A stretch of 9,443 nucleotides of DNA from Verrucomicrobiota bacterium. Lineage in GTDB: Bacteria > Verrucomicrobiota > Verrucomicrobiia > Chthoniobacterales > JAFAMB01. How positions within the stretch are numbered: the first letter of the stretch is position 1; the number at the start of each line of letters is the position of its first letter. The position numbers were made by a program, and so were the translations under genes. The notes beneath the pieces were generated by a model. The model was not told where the DNA came from, made no database searches, and saw only the letters and a program-made list of their open reading frames with translations. The DNA lies in NCBI GenBank assembly GCA_019241095.1, contig JAFAXJ010000241.1:1-9443 (forward strand), written 5' to 3'. Below are positions 6,935 to 9,443 of this stretch, in pieces.

Positions 6935-7765
6935 ATGCTTTTTCCGACCAAGCACGCCATCTTTCTGATTATGTTTGTGGGCGCGACTCTGGCGAGCGCT
7001 GATACAGTAGGCAGGCTGAACATTCACAAAGCACCGGGCGGCAAGACCGTTACAGGGCACGACAACGGCCGATCAATACCGGTGGAAATTGACTTTTCCC
7101 AAACACAAGACGGAACCTACGATGTCACGGTCTGGTCGGGAGAACGGGAAATCGGCGAGGGTACCCGCGTCTATGTTCGAGACGGGAAAGTCGGTCAAGT
7201 CGAAGGGAGCTATCCGTCTAACCTGATTACCATTCATTGCCCGGCTACTGCGTCCCAACAAAATCGCCCGACAAGCTTCCAGATTTTCGTGCAGGCAGAG
7301 CTTGACGACACTCAGAAGGGCGGCCGGGTCTTGATTGATGAAGCTAGGTGGGAAGTTGGTTCGGTCGAAGATGGCCAGCCAGGAAAGACAGTTGAGCCTC
7401 GCAAAGTCGTCTGTTCTGCTGGGAGTAATCTGGACATTCATGGAACAGGTTCATTTGACTTGCAGAACCAGAGCGACAATTCTGTGACAGCTACGCTCAT
7501 TTTCGGAGGAAGAAAGTACGGGAATTATAGTTTGCACGGGCACAGTGATGAAAAAATTCGAGCGGATGCTTGGGGTATAAATCCGGGTATCGGATGGTAT
7601 GTGACAACCCCAAACGCAAACTCTCCTGGAGGTCGCAAAATCCAAGCTGCGGGTTCAATCTACAATACAGAAGGCGGCAACGATGCAGGCTTTACCGCGG
7701 TGCCGCTCAACGATCAAGGTCCGGCTCCGTCATCGGGGCCTGCCGCTTCAGCGACTACAAAATAG
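6935..7765 (+). CDS. Secreted protein of unknown function
   Basis: I do not recognise this 276-residue protein. It begins with a signal peptide (basic KHA at 6-8 after MLFPT, then hydrophobic IFLIMFVGATL, then ASA before DTVGRL), so cleavage after residue 22 and export are likely. The mature part alternates short polar and hydrophobic stretches (for example YDVTVWSGEREIG, SVTATLIFGG), which suggests an all-beta, possibly two-lobed fold. The mature part has only two cysteines, at 102 (TIHCPAT) and 160 (VVCSAGS), possibly a disulfide. Gly and Asn are frequent in the second half. The end is low-complexity (GPAPSSGPAASATTK), a likely flexible tail. A GTG at 6932 directly precedes the chosen ATG and could be used instead; neither has a clear ribosome-binding site. 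It is transcribed away from the sugar cluster and converges on the MFS gene. No catalytic motif is visible. Confidence 0.7.
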   Translation: MLFPTKHAIFLIMFVGATLASADTVGRLNIHKAPGGKTVTGHDNGRSIPVEIDFSQTQDGTYDVTVWSGEREIGEGTRVYVRDGKVGQVEGSYPSNLITIHCPATASQQNRPTSFQIFVQAELDDTQKGGRVLIDEARWEVGSVEDGQPGKTVEPRKVVCSAGSNLDIHGTGSFDLQNQSDNSVTATLIFGGRKYGNYSLHGHSDEKIRADAWGINPGIGWYVTTPNANSPGGRKIQAAGSIYNTEGGNDAGFTAVPLNDQGPAPSSGPAASATTK

Positions 7766-7850
7766 AAAGGCGGAGCGCCATCAATCTACGAGCGCGGCGG
7801 GATCTTGCTCACCAGGTTGACCCGAATCGAGGTGCGCCCGACACGTCCAA

Positions 7851-9092
7851 CTAACTGGCTGGCTCAGGGAACCCCTGAGCCGATCTGCCAAACTTCACCC
7901 CTCGGAATTCTGGTCCGAGACTTGTCACCACCACGATCAAGACGGCGACAATAGCAACTGTCAGCGCCAGCGATAAGCCATAATTTCGACCGTTCATCTC
8001 AGCGAAGTGAGCTTGAAGAGTTCCATTGCCAGCAGCAAAGAGATTGCCGAGTTGATATGCAAATCCTGGGAATGAGCCGCGAACGCCATCCGGTGACAGT
8101 TCGTTCAAATGCACCGGGATAATCCCCCACGCGCCCTGCATGAAAAATTGCATCATAAACGCGCCGATCATTAGTGCGGGAACTGTGGAGGAAAAAGCCC
8201 ATAGCGGCAGAACAGGAAGAGTCAAAAGAGCAGCCACAACAATTGACCTCCGTCTTCCAAAACGCTCTGAGAAAGTGCCGAAAAATATGCCGCCGAGAAT
8301 CGCTCCAATATTATAGACAATTGCTATCAAGCCGACTGTGGCTGGTGGGAAACCATGCTGTACCTGTAGGAACGTAGGATAAATGTCCTGCGTGCCGTGG
8401 CTGAAGGAATTAAACACCGTCATGAGCACAATCACATAAAGGAACAAGCCCCAGTGCTCCTTGATTGTGCCCCAAAGCTGTATGGTTTTAGACCCGCCTT
8501 CGCTCCAAACCGGGGATTCTTCCACATTCTGCCGGACATAAAGCACCAGGAGTGCTGGTAGAACACCAACCATGAACATTCCTCGCCAACCGAGAAAATG
8601 GAAGCTCGTATTAAATAGAATGGCTGCCAGCAGATAGCCGGCAGGGTACCCTGCTTGCAATACTCCCGAAACTGCGCCTCGCGCCGCAGGGGGAATGGTC
8701 TCCATCGCCAGGGAAGCACCAACTCCCCACTCGCCTCCCATGGCAACGCCGTAAAACCCGCGCAAAAAAATCAGAACAGTTAAGTTAGGCGCCCATCCTG
8801 AAAAGAACTCTACTAGCGAGTAAAGCACTATGTTAATCATTAAAGTCGGGCGCCGTCCGTACCGGTCTGCTATCAGGCCAAAGACAAGGGCGCCGACCGG
8901 TCGCATCGCAAGTGTTACAAAGATCGCGAAGGTGACTCTGGTGATATCCGTGTGGAACTCTCTGGCAATATCTTTGAGGACAAAAACAATGATAAAAAAG
9001 TCAAAGGCGTCCAGCGTCCATCCCAGAAAACAGGCAAGCACTGCACTGCGCTGCTTGGGTGTTAATTGTTTCAGCTGGGTTGAGACCTGCAT
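7851..9092 (-). CDS. MFS carboxylate transporter, SHS family (Jen1/lactate-permease type)
   Basis: From the ATG at 9092 this is a 413-residue, 12-helix major facilitator, the typical length. MFS motif A is present in both halves: GLIADRYGRRP (72-82) and GTFSERFGRRR (272-282). FYGVAMGGEWGVGASL (113-128) is typical of the sialate:H+ symporter (SHS) family, which includes NanT and the lactate/pyruvate carrier Jen1. Residues 228-240 (NSFSHGTQDIYPT) match perfectly the Jen1 signature Nxx(S/T)Hx(S/T)QDxxxT, which is needed for monocarboxylate transport in yeast Jen1. This favours proton-coupled lactate, pyruvate or related acid uptake over sialic acid. The frame stays open to a TTG at 9206, but that 38-residue extension is polar, unlike family N-termini, and its DNA contains overlapping inverted repeats, so the ATG is preferred. 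It appears unlinked in function to the sugar cluster. Confidence 0.85.
   Translation of the reverse strand: MQVSTQLKQLTPKQRSAVLACFLGWTLDAFDFFIIVFVLKDIAREFHTDITRVTFAIFVTLAMRPVGALVFGLIADRYGRRPTLMINIVLYSLVEFFSGWAPNLTVLIFLRGFYGVAMGGEWGVGASLAMETIPPAARGAVSGVLQAGYPAGYLLAAILFNTSFHFLGWRGMFMVGVLPALLVLYVRQNVEESPVWSEGGSKTIQLWGTIKEHWGLFLYVIVLMTVFNSFSHGTQDIYPTFLQVQHGFPPATVGLIAIVYNIGAILGGIFFGTFSERFGRRRSIVVAALLTLPVLPLWAFSSTVPALMIGAFMMQFFMQGAWGIIPVHLNELSPDGVRGSFPGFAYQLGNLFAAGNGTLQAHFAEMNGRNYGLSLALTVAIVAVLIVVVTSLGPEFRGVKFGRSAQGFPEPAS
7861..7881. terminator. Strong hairpin over the end of the MFS gene, between convergent genes
   Basis: GGCTCAGGG (7861-7869) and CCCTGAGCC (7873-7881) form a perfect 9-bp inverted repeat with a 3-nt loop. 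It overlaps the last codons of the minus-strand MFS gene, 8 nt before its stop codon, and also lies about 95 nt beyond the stop of the plus-strand secreted-protein gene. There is no U-tract on either side, so it is not a textbook intrinsic terminator. It could still block 3' exonucleases or aid termination in both directions. A smaller hairpin (GGCG-GAG-CGCC, 7769-7779) sits directly after the secreted-protein stop. Confidence 0.35.
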
Positions 9093-9162
9093 GAAATGAA
9101 CGGAAAATCGATTTTGCAGATCCAAACACAAATAGCAAGCCGTAGAAATGTGCTCGGTATCG

Positions 9163-9220
9163 CTTGACCGGACTAGTTGCGAACCGCTAGTTCGCAATTT
9201 CGTCAAGTCCCTAGCGGTCA
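9163..9220. promoter_or_regulatory. Cluster of overlapping inverted repeats upstream of the MFS gene
   Basis: Four interlocking dyads lie 71-128 nt upstream of the MFS ATG. (a) TTGCGAAC 9177-9184 with GTTCGCAA 9190-9197 is perfect, with a 5-nt spacer. (b) ACCGCTAG 9183-9190 with CTAGCGGT 9211-9218 is perfect, with a 20-nt spacer. (c) CTTGAC 9163-9168 pairs with GTCAAG 9202-9207. (d) TGACCG 9165-9170 pairs with CGGTCA 9215-9220. Dyads a and b share positions, so they cannot form together in RNA. A -35-like TTGACG reads on the minus strand at 9206-9201, but no good -10 follows at normal spacing. Either a repressor operator or a switching leader RNA would fit. Confidence 0.5.
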
Positions 9221-9283
9221 GCCCATGTGGCTGAATTTACCGATATTGCGTAGTTAAGCTTCGTCGCCTCAAGCAAACCTTTT

Positions 9284-9350
9284 GCCTCCCAAAATCGGGA
9301 TGCCAGGCCAGAGGCGAAAAACCTGCGAGAAAGATCAGCCCCGGCAGGTT
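9284..9350. other. Two consecutive stem-loops, possible terminator or structured leader
   Basis: AACCTGC (9320-9326) and GCAGGTT (9344-9350) form a perfect 7-bp stem with a 17-nt loop. On the minus strand the closing arm runs into a T-run (GCAGGTTTTTCG), giving a weak intrinsic-terminator look. Adjacent to it, GCCTC (9284-9288) pairs with GAGGC (9311-9315) and overlaps an inner TCCC/GGGA hairpin (9287-9300). Read on the minus strand these come before the operator-like repeats and the MFS gene. They could end the transcript of a gene beyond the right edge or belong to a long MFS leader. I do not recognise a known riboswitch class. Confidence 0.3.
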
Positions 9351-9443
9351 GCCAGACCTCCGGGCTGAAGGTTCCTAACAAGTTTAAGCCTGAGCGCTAC
9401 CTTAGCGGAAAAGAGGTTTGAAGAAACACCTAAAAAACACCTG

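Larger units (their letters stand above)
9093..9443. other. Noncoding stretch upstream of the MFS gene
   Basis: This 351-bp stretch has no open frame that looks like a gene on either strand; the reading frames are short and without recognisable protein character. It holds the operator-like repeat cluster (9163-9220), the two stem-loops (9284-9350) and a small CGCTA/TAGCG hairpin at 9395-9407. The next gene upstream must lie beyond 9443. I see no tRNA or transposon end. Confidence 0.6.

Noticed and set aside
9093..9206. N-terminal extension of the MFS protein to a TTG start at 9206
   Set aside because: The extra 38 residues are polar and unlike SHS-family N-termini, which begin shortly before the first helix. 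The stretch is also packed with inverted repeats expected of control DNA, so the ATG at 9092 is preferred.

Overview
The window looks like a piece of a diderm (Gram-negative-type) bacterial chromosome. The sugar-binding protein has a plain Sec signal peptide with no lipobox, and base composition appears close to 50% GC by eye. The family mix (compact GH2 enzyme, CUT1 sugar ABC transporter, FGGY kinase, Jen1/SHS-type carboxylate transporter) would suit Acidobacteriota or Verrucomicrobiota, but this is a weak inference and no taxonomic marker gene is present. No tRNA, rRNA, CRISPR array, transposase or phage gene was seen.

Layout. Positions 1-210 hold the 3' end of a plus-strand gene resembling the C-terminus of SMI1/KNR4 (SUKH) proteins. 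Positions 274-6754 hold a five-gene minus-strand cluster, read from right to left: an intracellular GH2 glycosidase, a periplasmic substrate-binding protein, two CUT1 permeases 2 bp apart, and an FGGY-family kinase of xylulokinase type. Opposite it is a plus-strand gene for a secreted protein of unknown function (6935-7765), separated from the GH2 gene by a 180-bp divergent intergenic region. Convergent to that gene is a minus-strand MFS transporter of the sialate/lactate (SHS) family with the complete Jen1 signature motif (7851-9092). The last 351 bp (9093-9443) appear noncoding and are rich in inverted repeats.

How the parts fit. The binding protein and permeases probably import an oligosaccharide or glycoside, the GH2 enzyme hydrolyses it in the cytoplasm, and the kinase phosphorylates a released ketose or sugar alcohol derivative. 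No transporter ATPase, sugar isomerase or regulator is encoded here, so those must lie elsewhere. A perfect 9-bp GC-rich hairpin between the binding-protein gene and the first permease gene covers the likely ribosome-binding region of the permease. It is a plausible device for making much more binding protein than membrane subunits. The lactate-type transporter is probably a separate unit with its own elaborate upstream control region.

I see no clear evidence for a wholly new system. The most distinctive items are the intercistronic hairpin, the overlapping inverted repeats upstream of the MFS gene, the unassigned substrate of the GH2/kinase locus, and the secreted orphan protein.
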